A program made the position numbers and the translations under genes. Shown piece by piece: positions 18,033 through 26,315 of a DNA stretch of 64,000 nucleotides (position 1 is the stretch's first letter; each line of letters opens with the position of its first letter). Origin of the DNA: Bacteroidales bacterium (GTDB lineage Bacteria > Bacteroidota > Bacteroidia > Bacteroidales > P3); NCBI GenBank assembly GCA_017480245.1, contig JAFVBA010000022.1:35865-99864 (forward strand), written 5' to 3'. The notes under the pieces are model-generated. The model saw nothing but the letters and a program-made list of their open reading frames with translations. It was not told where the DNA came from and did no database searches.

Positions 18033-18962
18033 TTATCTCATTCTTATTCTTTTGTTGAAATAAGGGATAAGTATTTGGTCCAATCCTTTGTTAATGTCGC
18101 ATTCTACGTAATCAATTTGCATATCGTCGCATGCAGAATGGATTTTTGAGAAATTATCTTTGATTAATTGCTGATATTTCCCGCGGATTTCGGACGGATT
18201 GACTTTTAATTCCTGTTTGGTTTCTACATCAATGAATTTATAAGGACGGTCTTTGTATTGTAAGTTTTCTTCCAATGATTTGTCAAAAATATGAAACAAT
18301 ATAACTTCGTGTTTTGCAAATTTAAGATGTTGCAAAGACTTGATAAATTCTTCCGTTTGGTTTTCTGCGGAAAGTAAATCTGTGAAAATTACGACAAGTG
18401 AGCGTTTGTGAATCTGTGTCGCCAATCTGTGAAGCAAAGGTGCTAAGTCGGTGGATTGGGAGAAGTCTTTGTAATCCTTTTGCATCAATTGCTCCAAAAG
18501 AGTAAAGATATGTTTTTTATGAACTTCGGAAGATTTTACTTCACTTATATAATCTATTTTGTCGGATATAAGACTTAACCCGAAAGCGTCGCGTTGTTTG
18601 TAGAGCATTTGCAATATTGCTGCCGCAGCATAGACAGAGAAAGTTATTTTATTAGGATTAGTGAAACTTATTTGCTTTTTGTCAAACGGGAAGCACATAG
18701 ACAGACTGTTATCCAGTGCAATCATACATCTTAGGTTCGTTTCTTGTTGGTAGTTCTTTATAAACAACTTATCCGTTCTTGCAAATAATTTCCAATCTAT
18801 AAAACGCGTACTCTCGCCTGTATTATATGCTCTGTAATCTGCGAACTCTACCGAATAACCGTGAAAAGGACTTTTATGCAATCCTGATAAAAAACCTTCA
18901 ACGACTTGTTTTGCTCTGAGTTCTATTGAAGAGTAACTTATTTTTTCTAAATTCTGTATCAT
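18033..18962 (-). CDS. DUF58 domain protein
   Basis: A 309-residue protein; I start at 18962 (MIQNLEKISYSSIELRAKQV), the usual beginning of the family, although the frame extends to 18986. The DUF58 signature is clear: GFLSGLHKSPFHGYSVEFADYRAYNTGESTRFIDWKLFARTDKLFIKNY (about 22-70). A von Willebrand A-like fold follows, with LDNSLSMCF as the MIDAS-like DxSxS. In many Bacteroidota the gene sits with a MoxR ATPase and Bat genes; here it stands alone next to trxA, transcribed the same way. The function is unknown beyond a link to MoxR-type chaperone systems. Confidence 0.85.
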   Translation of the reverse strand: MIQNLEKISYSSIELRAKQVVEGFLSGLHKSPFHGYSVEFADYRAYNTGESTRFIDWKLFARTDKLFIKNYQQETNLRCMIALDNSLSMCFPFDKKQISFTNPNKITFSVYAAAAILQMLYKQRDAFGLSLISDKIDYISEVKSSEVHKKHIFTLLEQLMQKDYKDFSQSTDLAPLLHRLATQIHKRSLVVIFTDLLSAENQTEEFIKSLQHLKFAKHEVILFHIFDKSLEENLQYKDRPYKFIDVETKQELKVNPSEIRGKYQQLIKDNFSKIHSACDDMQIDYVECDINKGLDQILIPYFNKRIRMR

Positions 18963-19009
18963 AAAAATAAGTCCTATAAGCATCAAATCAACTTATAGGA
19001 CATTTGTTT

Positions 19010-19327
19010 TTAAAGATATTGTTCTATCTTTTCTTTGTAAGCATTCTTGCTGTTGGCTCCGACCATTTTATCAAGCAATTCTCCGTTTTTGATAAACAAA
19101 ACAGTAGGAACATTGCGGATACCGTATTTGGAAGGAATGTCCGGAGCTTCATCAACGTCGCATTTAGCTACAACAGCTTTGCCTTCGTATTCCTTAGCCA
19201 ACTCTTCAATAATAGGAGCAATGTGTTGGCAAGGTCCGCACCATGTTGCACCGCAATCTAAAACAACAAGTTTCTTTTCATTCATTACTAACTCTTCAAA
19301 GTTAGTGTCATTAATTTCTAAAGCCAT
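19010..19327 (-). CDS. trxA: Thioredoxin
   Basis: A 105-residue cytosolic thioredoxin with the active site WCGPC (residues 30-34) in CGATWCGPCQHIAPI, the cis-proline loop VRNVPTVLF-type segment (GIRNVPTVLFIKNGE) and no signal peptide. It reduces protein disulfides with electrons from thioredoxin reductase. Its own minus-strand TAATTTTG box lies at 19370-19377. Only 47 bp separates it from the DUF58 gene downstream, so the two could be cotranscribed. Confidence 0.93.
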   Translation of the reverse strand: MALEINDTNFEELVMNEKKLVVLDCGATWCGPCQHIAPIIEELAKEYEGKAVVAKCDVDEAPDIPSKYGIRNVPTVLFIKNGELLDKMVGANSKNAYKEKIEQYL

Positions 19328-19369
19328 GATTGTATTGTTTTAATGTTTGTTTTTACTTAAACTACTGTG

Positions 19370-19377
19370 CAAAATTA
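19370..19377 (-). promoter_or_regulatory. -7 box of trxA
   Basis: Minus-strand TAATTTTG followed by GCACAG, about 43 bp upstream of the trxA ATG. Confidence 0.5.
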
Positions 19378-19430
19378 TAAAAAAAATCAATATTACAAGA
19401 TAAAAATGCAAATTATTAAAAAATTCTTCT

Positions 19431-19438
19431 TATCTTTG
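19431..19438 (+). promoter_or_regulatory. -7 box of the butyrate kinase gene
   Basis: TATCTTTG followed by CAA, 36 bp upstream of the ATG at 19475; matches TAnnTTTG. Confidence 0.5.
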
Positions 19439-19474
19439 CAACTGATTTGATTTGCAAACAAAATAAAAAGAAAT

Positions 19475-20563
19475 ATGTATAATCAATTAATTTTAGCAAT
19501 TAATCCGGGCAGCACATCAACAAAAATAGCTGTATTTAACGGAGAAGAGAAACTATTTGATAAGAATATCAAACATCAAGCAGAGGATTTAAAACCTTTT
19601 GAACACATTGCCGACCAATATGCATTCAGAAAGGAACTTTGTTTAAAAGAAGTTGCCGATGCCGGTTTCAATATCAAAGATTTTAAAATCATTATCGGTA
19701 GGGGAGGACTTACCAAATCAACTCAAGGAGGTATTTGGGAAGTAACACCTGCTATGATTCACGATTTGCAGATAGGTTACGCAGGACAACATGCCTGCAA
19801 TTTGGGAGGACTTATTGCCAACGAGATAGCGAAAGAAATCGGGGTTAAAGCCGTTATTGCCGATGCAGGAGTTACAGATGAAAGAGAGGAAATAGCAAAA
19901 CTTTCCGGTCATCCTTTGATGCCGAGAAATTCTATCTTCCATTGTTTGAACCAAAAGGCTATTGCCCGCCGTTATGCAAGAGAACATGCAAACGGAAAGA
20001 AATATGAAGACCTTAATTTGATAGTCGTACATTTGGGAGGCGGCATTTCAGTAGGCGCACATCACTTGGGAAAAGTTATAGATGCCAATCAGGCTTTGGA
20101 CGGCGACGGTCCGTTCTCACCTGAGCGCTCAGGTAGTGTGCCGATGACCAAATTGATTTCTTTATGTTTCAGCGGCAAATATACGGAAGCGCAAATCCGT
20201 AAGATGATTGTCGGAGAAGGCGGTTTTGTTGCTTACTTGGGAACAAACGATGCCCTTACCGTTGAGATAAAAGCCAAAGAGGGTGATGAGAAATTTGCTT
20301 TCATTCAGTCTGCAATGGCATACCAAGTAGCGAAAGAAGTAGGCGCACAGGCAGCAGTGCTTCACGGTAAAGTAAAAACGATAGACGCTATTTTGATTAC
20401 GGGAGGTATTGCATACGGAAAACCGTTTGTAAAAGAATTATCCGACCGTATTGATTGGATTGCTCCTATCTATGTTTATCCTGGTGAAGACGAAATGGGC
20501 GCTTTGGCAATGAATGCAACGATGTACCTAAACGGTGAGTTGCAATTGCAACAATACGAATAA
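19475..20563 (+). CDS. buk: Butyrate kinase
   Basis: A 362-residue acetokinase-superfamily enzyme (ASKHA fold). Motifs are LAINPGSTSTKIAVF (phosphate 1, residues 6-20), HPLMPRNSIFHCLNQKAIARRYA (about 148-170), VVHLGGGISVGAH (about 186-198) and ILITGGIAYGKPF near the C-terminus. The length and the H-P-L-x-P-R pattern fit butyrate (or branched-chain fatty acid) kinase rather than acetate kinase. It interconverts butyryl phosphate and butyrate with ATP, the last step of butyrate formation or first step of its activation. The usual partner, phosphotransbutyrylase (ptb), is not adjacent; the gene is monocistronic with a promoter box at 19431 and a terminator at 20585. Confidence 0.9.
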   Translation: MYNQLILAINPGSTSTKIAVFNGEEKLFDKNIKHQAEDLKPFEHIADQYAFRKELCLKEVADAGFNIKDFKIIIGRGGLTKSTQGGIWEVTPAMIHDLQIGYAGQHACNLGGLIANEIAKEIGVKAVIADAGVTDEREEIAKLSGHPLMPRNSIFHCLNQKAIARRYAREHANGKKYEDLNLIVVHLGGGISVGAHHLGKVIDANQALDGDGPFSPERSGSVPMTKLISLCFSGKYTEAQIRKMIVGEGGFVAYLGTNDALTVEIKAKEGDEKFAFIQSAMAYQVAKEVGAQAAVLHGKVKTIDAILITGGIAYGKPFVKELSDRIDWIAPIYVYPGEDEMGALAMNATMYLNGELQLQQYE

Positions 20564-20584
20564 AAGCGTTGTTTTGTTGATATT

Positions 20585-20622
20585 AAAAGAGTGTTGTATA
20601 TCTTACAACGCTCTTTTCTTTT
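20585..20622 (+). terminator. Terminator of the butyrate kinase gene
   Basis: AAAAGAGTGTTGTA and TACAACGCTCTTTT form a stem of about 13 bp with a TCT-type loop, followed by a T run. Confidence 0.75.
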
Positions 20623-20662
20623 TTATATTATTAAAAAAATTTTGCAATATATTAAAATGTTG

Positions 20663-20670
20663 TAATTTTG
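20663..20670 (+). promoter_or_regulatory. -7 box of the TonB-dependent receptor gene
   Basis: TAATTTTG at 20663-20670 with TTTG at 20641-20644 (18-bp spacer) and about 65 bp of leader. No cobalamin riboswitch-like structure is visible in the leader. Confidence 0.5.
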
Positions 20671-20734
20671 CAACGTGTTATACAAGTGTATAGCAAAAGA
20701 AAATTAATTTATTAACCATTTAAAAACACAAGTT

Positions 20735-22753
20735 ATGTTTAAAAAACAGTTTTTAAAGAAAAAGACCTTCCGATTCAAGCGTTTTGAAAAGAAAGGTTAC
20801 AGTGCATACAACTCAATGCACAAAGCAGTAACAATAGGTGTGGTTTCCGTTATGACACTTGCCACATCTGCGGGTAAAACAATCAATGCACAAACGGTGA
20901 ATACCGATTCCATTGCGATGTATTCCACTTTGGAGACGGTAACAATTGAAGACGAACTCGCCACTCCGATTAATCAAGCAGGCAAAGTCGTTACCGTTAT
21001 CACAAGACAGGAAATTGAAAACCTCAAACCGCAATCCGTCGCCGAATTATTGGATTACGCCGTCGGCATTGACGTACAAACAAGAGGCGGACACGGAGTT
21101 CAATCGGACATTTCCCTACGCGGCGGCAATTTTGACCAAACAGCAGTTCTTCTTAACGGAATCAACATCACCAATCCCCACACAGGTCATTATTCTTTGG
21201 ACATTCCCGTCAATATTTCCGACATTGAAAGAATAGAAATCATCAAAGGACCTACGGCAATCATCTACGGAGCCAGCGCTTTCTCGGGAGGAATCAACAT
21301 CATCACAAAAAAATCCGTCAATCAAGCATTGGACGTTACCCTTGAGGCAGGCGAGCATGGTTTTTTCAATACTGAGATAAGCGGAGCGAAGACATACAAA
21401 AACATTGAGAACTATCTTTCGCTCGGATTCAAAAATTCCGAAGGTTATATCGCCAATTCCGATTACAATATATATAATGTATTGTATCAAAACAGAGTTA
21501 ATTTGAAAGACAACAACAAATTGGACTTTCAGATAGGATATAACCGCAAGGATTACGGAGCAAACACTTTTTATTCCGCAAAATTCCCTAACCAATACGA
21601 GAAAACCTCTTCCTTTCTTACGTCTTTGAAAGGTATTTTCAATCTTGCGGACAATTTCTCTGTCATTCCGTCTGCGTATTACAATTTACACACTGACGAA
21701 TTTGAGTTAATCAAAGATGTTTCCACACCCAATTATCATAAATCCAACACTCTTGGAAACAACATGGCGTTTGTCTATACTTATAACAACTTTAAATTGA
21801 ATTTCGGCAGTGATGTACGCTACGAAGAGATACTTTCATCGGTTTTAGGTGAGCCTTGCGGGTTGCACGGTGAGCATTACAACCATCAAAAAGACAGAAT
21901 AAACTTCTCTTATTTCGCACAGGGCAATTATACTTACAAAAACCTGCTTGTAACTGTGGGGTTGATGAGTTTTCAAAATACTTCGTTTAACCAAGATATA
22001 TTTACGGTGTATCCGAGTGTGAATTTGAATTACTCTCTTGGCAGAAATTGGGAAGTATATGCGGCATTCAACACTTCTTCACGCCTTCCGTCTTTTACTG
22101 AGTTGTATTATTCTGACGCAGTTCATACACCTAACCCGTCATTGAAGCAAGAAAAATCAACAAGTTGGGAATTGGGGGCAAAGAACCGTAACCGCATTGC
22201 CGTAACATCTCTGAATATCTATTATATGCAAGGAAAAGATATGATAGATTGGATGAAAGAAAACGCTACTGATGACAAATGGCAAAGCAGAAATATAAAT
22301 AATCTGAACAAATACGGATTTGACTTTGACAGCAAGATATTTCTTTCCGAGGTCTTCACGTTTCTTAACAGCGGAACCACACTAAACCTTACTTATTCCT
22401 TTATGCACCAAGAGCAAGGGGACATTGATTATATTTCTTCCTACGCTCTGAACTATCTTAAGCATAAAGCAACCGCTAAACTGACAGTTCCGATTGTTAA
22501 AAACTTAACATTCAACACCGCCATGCGTTATCAAGTCCGTGAAGGGTCATATATCAAATATGAGAACACCGTTGCAGGCGAAGAAACCACTTATGACCAG
22601 TTCTTTACTATGGATTGCAATGTCAATTATAAGTATAAGAAATTTGATTTCTATATTAATTGCACCAATATCTTTAATAAGGAGTACTTTGATATAGGAA
22701 ACATACCTCAAGCGGGCAGATGGTTTATCGGCGGCGTGAAGTTACACCTATAA
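20735..22753 (+). CDS. TonB-dependent outer-membrane receptor (BtuB-like)
   Basis: A 672-residue receptor. The plug domain is clear (ITRQEIENLKPQSVAELLDYAVGIDVQTRGGHGVQSDISLRGGNFDQTAVLLNG, about 90-143; IERIEIIKGPTAIIYGASAFSGGINIITKK, about 164-193), followed by a 22-strand-type barrel ending in aromatic residues (RWFIGGVKLHL). The N-terminus is long and basic (about 30 residues before the hydrophobic core TIGVVSVMTLATSAG), a form I recall from other Bacteroidota receptors. It imports a scarce ligand such as a corrinoid or iron chelate using TonB energy; the ligand cannot be told. Monocistronic. Confidence 0.87.
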   Translation: MFKKQFLKKKTFRFKRFEKKGYSAYNSMHKAVTIGVVSVMTLATSAGKTINAQTVNTDSIAMYSTLETVTIEDELATPINQAGKVVTVITRQEIENLKPQSVAELLDYAVGIDVQTRGGHGVQSDISLRGGNFDQTAVLLNGINITNPHTGHYSLDIPVNISDIERIEIIKGPTAIIYGASAFSGGINIITKKSVNQALDVTLEAGEHGFFNTEISGAKTYKNIENYLSLGFKNSEGYIANSDYNIYNVLYQNRVNLKDNNKLDFQIGYNRKDYGANTFYSAKFPNQYEKTSSFLTSLKGIFNLADNFSVIPSAYYNLHTDEFELIKDVSTPNYHKSNTLGNNMAFVYTYNNFKLNFGSDVRYEEILSSVLGEPCGLHGEHYNHQKDRINFSYFAQGNYTYKNLLVTVGLMSFQNTSFNQDIFTVYPSVNLNYSLGRNWEVYAAFNTSSRLPSFTELYYSDAVHTPNPSLKQEKSTSWELGAKNRNRIAVTSLNIYYMQGKDMIDWMKENATDDKWQSRNINNLNKYGFDFDSKIFLSEVFTFLNSGTTLNLTYSFMHQEQGDIDYISSYALNYLKHKATAKLTVPIVKNLTFNTAMRYQVREGSYIKYENTVAGEETTYDQFFTMDCNVNYKYKKFDFYINCTNIFNKEYFDIGNIPQAGRWFIGGVKLHL

Positions 22754-22783
22754 GATTGTAATTTCGGCGACCGAACCCGCCAA

Positions 22784-22833
22784 AAGATATGTAATTGCGG
22801 AGAATGAACTCTCCAAAATTACATATCTTTATT
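22784..22833. terminator. Bidirectional stem-loop between convergent genes
   Basis: AAAGATATGTAATT pairs with AATTACATATCTTT with a smaller GGAGA/TCTCC inner stem. It lies between the TonB receptor gene and the leftward LytTR regulator gene, so it may serve both. Confidence 0.65.
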
Positions 22834-22905
22834 TATATATTTGATTTTAAGATAGTAAGAAGCGATAAAAATCGGATGAAATCAAAACCTTAAACACTAA
22901 ACTTA

Positions 22906-23670
22906 TTAGTTTTCTTCGACCCATTTGAGAAAACCGGCCGTCATATCGCGGCTGATGGTTATAATATCGTCTTTGTATTCGGGAAGCAGCTTCACTTTAA
23001 ATCTGCCTGCGGGATATTTGGAAATTTCTTTGATACTGTCAATACTGACTATGCAATTCCTGGAAATGCGGTAGAATCTCTTGGCATTCAATTCTCTTAT
23101 CAATGAATCCAAAGTGTAGTTGATAACATATATTCTGTTATCTTTGGTGTAAAGGTAGCATGTATGTTCTTTGGATATGAAATAAGCAATATTACTTTCC
23201 TCAACGACAATGATTTTTGAGTTGATACGGATAACAAATCTTTGTTTGTAAGACGGAGTAGAGGAAAGGTTGAGAGTTTTCAATAAATCGGATATTTTTT
23301 CACTCTCTTTGGCGGAATCTGTCATCGTTTTGTATTTCTCTATTGCCGATTCTATCTTTTGTTTATTCAAAGGTTTCAACACGTATGCCACTGCGTTTTG
23401 GTCAAAAGCCTTAAGCGCAAACTCGTCGTAGGCAGTGGTGAAAATGATGGAGGAAGAAATTTTAACGGTTTCAAATATCTTGAAGCAATATCCGTCTTTG
23501 AGTTGAATGTCCATAAAAATCAAATCAACCTTATTGCAAGAGAAGAAATCAATGCAACTCTTTACTGAATCCAGACAGGCAACAATTGCAATGTCTTTGA
23601 AATTGTCTTCAATTAATGCACGTAAAAACTGTTGTGCATGCAATTCGTCTTCAACTATTACTGCTTTCAT
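22906..23670 (-). CDS. LytTR-family response regulator
   Basis: A 254-residue regulator. The receiver domain (1-120) has the acidic pair in VEDE, the phosphoacceptor Asp in DLIFMDIQLKDG (about residue 54) and the conserved Lys in AYVLKPLNKQK. The LytTR DNA-binding domain (about 145-250) shows RFVIRINSKIIVVEESNIAYF, DSLIRELNAKRFYRISRNCIVSID and the terminal basic strand. Its start overlaps the stop of the upstream kinase gene by 4 bases, so the pair is one operon and the kinase is its likely phosphodonor. Targets are unknown. Confidence 0.9.
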   Translation of the reverse strand: MKAVIVEDELHAQQFLRALIEDNFKDIAIVACLDSVKSCIDFFSCNKVDLIFMDIQLKDGYCFKIFETVKISSSIIFTTAYDEFALKAFDQNAVAYVLKPLNKQKIESAIEKYKTMTDSAKESEKISDLLKTLNLSSTPSYKQRFVIRINSKIIVVEESNIAYFISKEHTCYLYTKDNRIYVINYTLDSLIRELNAKRFYRISRNCIVSIDSIKEISKYPAGRFKVKLLPEYKDDIITISRDMTAGFLKWVEEN

Positions 23671-24680
23671 ATCATTGGAATTTTAACGGTGAAGAAATTC
23701 TTGTTGTTTTCAACGTAAATATTTTTGTTTGCATAAATTCCGTAACGCTCATTAAGGTTGTTAAGCCCGATTTTAGTTTTTTTTGCAGGAACAACATCTT
23801 TTGCATTTATGTTATTGCTAACTGTAATACAGTCTTTTTGAACATCAATATTAATCATAAGCTGATTTTGAGCGTCAATAATATTATGTTTTATGGCATT
23901 TTCAAGCAGAAGTTGCAATGAAAGAAACATAATATTGTTATTGAGATATTGTTCGGGGACATTGATGTTTATAATCAAGTTTTCGGAAAAACGGTATTTC
24001 AATATACGGACGTATTTACCCACAAAATCCAATTCTTCCCTGACAGTGATAATATCTTTCTGCTCGTTTTGAATGAAATACCGGTAAATATCCGCCAAAG
24101 AAGATACATAATCGGCAATTTCGTCTTGATTATGTTCGTAATTCATTGCCGCAAGATTGTTCAGTGAGTTAAAAAGAAAATGAGGGTTCAATTGCTTTTT
24201 CAATCTTGCGTATTTATATTTTTCTTTTTCCAATTCAATCTGCCGTTTGCGTTCATAAAGATAAATCATATTAGAAATGAACAGAATAAAAAGCCCTTCC
24301 ATCAAATCAATATAGAAATACGATTGATTGATACGGAATATCAATTCTTCTTTGAATGAAAAGTACTGACCGTTAATTGCATATTCCACATGGGCTCCCA
24401 CTGAAATTACCGCAATGACGGCAAAAAATGTAACTAATACTTGAATCAAGATTTTCAGAAGTATATGCATACTCAATAATTTGGTATTTGTCAGATGTAT
24501 GATCCATAAAACTATTACAATTATAGGAGTTTGCACCGAGATATTAGTTAATAAATATTCGGTATTTATATTTGTAAAAGATTTATAGACAATTGCGTCC
24601 ATAGGAATGAATATTAATATAGAGACAAAAAGAATCACTATAAAAAATATACAAAACGTTTTGCAATTCAGAGTTTTCAT
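23667..24680 (-). CDS. LytS/YehU-type sensor histidine kinase
   Basis: A 337-residue kinase with four to five membrane helices in the first 150 residues, a short coiled linker (EKEKYKYARLKKQ) and the His_kinase domain with the H box QLNPHFLFNSLNNLAA (about 168-183). A degenerate HATPase region follows (LLLENAIKHN; KIGLNNLNERYGIY). There is no periplasmic ligand domain of note, so the membrane part is probably the sensor. It is cotranscribed with the LytTR regulator. A TATCTTTG box lies at 24706-24713 on the same strand. Confidence 0.88.
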   Translation of the reverse strand: MKTLNCKTFCIFFIVILFVSILIFIPMDAIVYKSFTNINTEYLLTNISVQTPIIVIVLWIIHLTNTKLLSMHILLKILIQVLVTFFAVIAVISVGAHVEYAINGQYFSFKEELIFRINQSYFYIDLMEGLFILFISNMIYLYERKRQIELEKEKYKYARLKKQLNPHFLFNSLNNLAAMNYEHNQDEIADYVSSLADIYRYFIQNEQKDIITVREELDFVGKYVRILKYRFSENLIININVPEQYLNNNIMFLSLQLLLENAIKHNIIDAQNQLMINIDVQKDCITVSNNINAKDVVPAKKTKIGLNNLNERYGIYANKNIYVENNKNFFTVKIPMI

Positions 24681-24705
24681 AAGTCTTCAATCAAATATTA
24701 CTTTG

Positions 24706-24713
24706 CAAAGATA
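24706..24713 (-). promoter_or_regulatory. -7 box of the kinase-regulator operon
   Basis: Minus-strand TATCTTTG followed by CAAAG, 26 bp upstream of the kinase ATG. Confidence 0.5.
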
Positions 24714-24896
24714 TATTAATATTTTGTTATTATGCAAATAAAAAATGTTGTTACTGGCTAAAAAATTACCGTTTTTGCAAATAAAGGCATTCAGTCGTGT
24801 AATTTTCTTACTGAAATGAATTTTCTTTATCTTTAGTGTGTTTTTTCATACTGCCCGTTGCTTATTTTTTGCTGCCCTTTTGAGTATTCCCACCGC

Positions 24897-24987
24897 TTTT
24901 TGCGGGAAGATTTTGAAAAAAACTCTTTTTTATAGATAAAAAAACAGTTTTTTTAGCGTGAAAAAAGAGTTTTTTTCAAATTATTTC
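24897..24987. repeat. A-tract/T-tract box array inside a larger inverted repeat
   Basis: Boxes GAAAAAAACTCTTTTTT (24915-24931), AAAAAAACAGTTTTTTT (24938-24954) and GAAAAAAGAGTTTTTTTC (24960-24977) follow each other. The first and third are inverted copies. Arms outside continue the pairing: TTTGCGGGAAGATTTTG at the left against CAAATTATTTCCGCAAA at the right. The rest of this 546-bp divergent region (24681-25226) also has G-rich runs (24998-25050) and no gene that I can support. Confidence 0.6.
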
Positions 24988-25168
24988 CGCAAAGGGCGGC
25001 AGAAGGTTAGGGGAGGGCGGAGAGATTAAACGAAAGGGCGGTAAAAATTTTAATAATAAAAACAGTATGCGCAGATAATATAACAGTAAATAGAGTAACG
25101 GTGAATGTGAAAAGTGCAGAAAAAATAAAAAAGTTAAGTGAAAATTTCCTCAATCCGTATAATTTCAT

Positions 25169-25176
25169 TATTTTTG
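25169..25176 (+). promoter_or_regulatory. -7 box of rnfA
   Basis: TATTTTTG followed by CAC, about 50 bp upstream of the ATG; a TTTC at 25145-25148 is at -33 spacing (20 bp). Confidence 0.5.
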
Positions 25177-25226
25177 CACTTTGAAATTAAACAAAAGACA
25201 GAAACAAATAAAACAAATAAAGAGAT

Positions 25227-25805
25227 ATGGAATATTTAAAGCTATTTGTATTCGCAGTATTCGTAAGCAACGTAGTGTTGTCTCAGTTCTTGGGAATATG
25301 TCCTTTCCTTGGAGTATCAACTAAAGTAAGTACTGCTTCAGGTATGGGTATGGCGGTAGTATTTGTTATGGTTATCGCAACCTTAGTTACATTCCTTATT
25401 CAACATTGTATATTAGACCCGTTGGGATTGGGATTCTTGCAGACGATTATGTTCATTCTTGTTATAGCAGCCCTTGTCCAAATGGTAGAAATTATATTAA
25501 AGAAAATAAGTCCGTCATTGTATCAGGCATTGGGAGTATTTCTTCCTTTGATTACTACAAACTGTGCAGTGTTGGGAGTTGCTATCTTGGTTATTCAAAA
25601 AGATTTCAATTTGTTGCAAGGACTTGTTTATTCCGTTTCAATTGCCATTGGTTTTACTTTGGCTCTTGTTCTTTTCGCAGGAATACGCGAACATTTGGAT
25701 TTAGTAGGTGTTCCTAAGGGAGTTAAAGGTACGCCGATAGCATTAATATCCGCAGGAATCTTGGCAATGGCTTTCATGGGTTTTGCAGGACTTGTAAAAA
25801 TCTAA
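25227..25805 (+). CDS. rnfA: RnfA subunit (NqrE/RnfA family), stand-alone
   Basis: A 192-residue membrane protein with six helices. It shows family motifs NVVLSQFLGICPFLGVS (residues 15-31), PSLYQALGVFLPLITTNCAVLGVAIL (about 92-117) and FAGIREHLDLVGVPKGVKGTPIALISAGILAMAF. The cysteines in GICPF and TTNCAVLG are the conserved pair that holds the intramembrane iron-sulfur site in the Rnf/Nqr families. It is closer in pattern to RnfA than to the NqrE encoded at 40286. RnfA is normally the last of rnfBCDGEA; here no other rnf gene is nearby and the upstream neighbour points the other way. It is followed by an unknown 120-residue gene 51 bp downstream. Confidence 0.85.
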   Translation: MEYLKLFVFAVFVSNVVLSQFLGICPFLGVSTKVSTASGMGMAVVFVMVIATLVTFLIQHCILDPLGLGFLQTIMFILVIAALVQMVEIILKKISPSLYQALGVFLPLITTNCAVLGVAILVIQKDFNLLQGLVYSVSIAIGFTLALVLFAGIREHLDLVGVPKGVKGTPIALISAGILAMAFMGFAGLVKI

Positions 25806-25856
25806 ACGGGAAACAATAATTTCTTAACAATAACCCTTAAAACCTAAACTAATCTT

Positions 25857-26219
25857 ATGACAAATAAAGACGCAAACAAGCAGTTGGTTAAAGGCTTGAA
25901 GGAGAAGAAAAGAAAACCGTCTTGGTTTGCACGTTACAGCCGTAGAAAATTAGTTGATAAACTTGTTGCGGCATTAAAAGAAGAAAAGGTAATTAAAGCA
26001 TACGCTCACCAGGAATTCGTTTCCGCAGTAGAGAAAAAGCCTCAAACTATCGTTATTTACGCAGAATTTCCTAAAAACAGCGAAGACGGTATAGCCAATA
26101 GTGTAGATGGCAGAATGGATGCAAGATTTGCTAAACAGAAAGTAAATATAATTGACGTAAAAACATTATTGCCTGCCATAAAAGAATCTATCTTTAAAGA
26201 ATTAACGCAAATCCTTTAA
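25857..26219 (+). CDS. Uncharacterised basic 120-residue protein downstream of rnfA
   Basis: I do not recognise this family. The N-terminal 45 residues are strongly basic (KGLKEKKRKPSWFARYSRRKLVDKL), followed by an alternating segment (KKPQTIVIYAEFP) and a C-terminal helix (LLPAIKESIFKELTQIL). No membrane helix or signal peptide is visible. It lies 51 bp after rnfA with no terminator between, and a hairpin terminator closes the pair at 26233-26278, so the two genes are probably cotranscribed. Confidence 0.65.
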   Translation: MTNKDANKQLVKGLKEKKRKPSWFARYSRRKLVDKLVAALKEEKVIKAYAHQEFVSAVEKKPQTIVIYAEFPKNSEDGIANSVDGRMDARFAKQKVNIIDVKTLLPAIKESIFKELTQIL

Positions 26220-26232
26220 ATTATATAAAGTA

Positions 26233-26278
26233 AAGCATGCAGTATGTGGATTTTCTGCATACGCATGCCTTGTTTTTT
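26233..26278 (+). terminator. Terminator of the rnfA operon
   Basis: GCATGCAGTATGTGG pairs with CTGCATACGCATGC (one bulged A), then CTTGTTTTTT. It ends 38 bp before the next ATG. Confidence 0.7.
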
Positions 26279-26315
26279 ACAGCAGAGATTAGTTTATAAT
26301 ACCATTAAATCAAAA

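Noticed and set aside
20570-20735. Cobalamin riboswitch before the TonB receptor gene
   Set aside because: The leader after the -7 box is only about 65 bases and shows no B12-box-like sequence or extended folding.
25227-25805. Reading this gene as a second nqrE
   Set aside because: Length and motifs (192 residues, TTNCAVLG, VGVPKGVKGTPIALI) fit RnfA better, and a clear nqrE is in the nqr operon.
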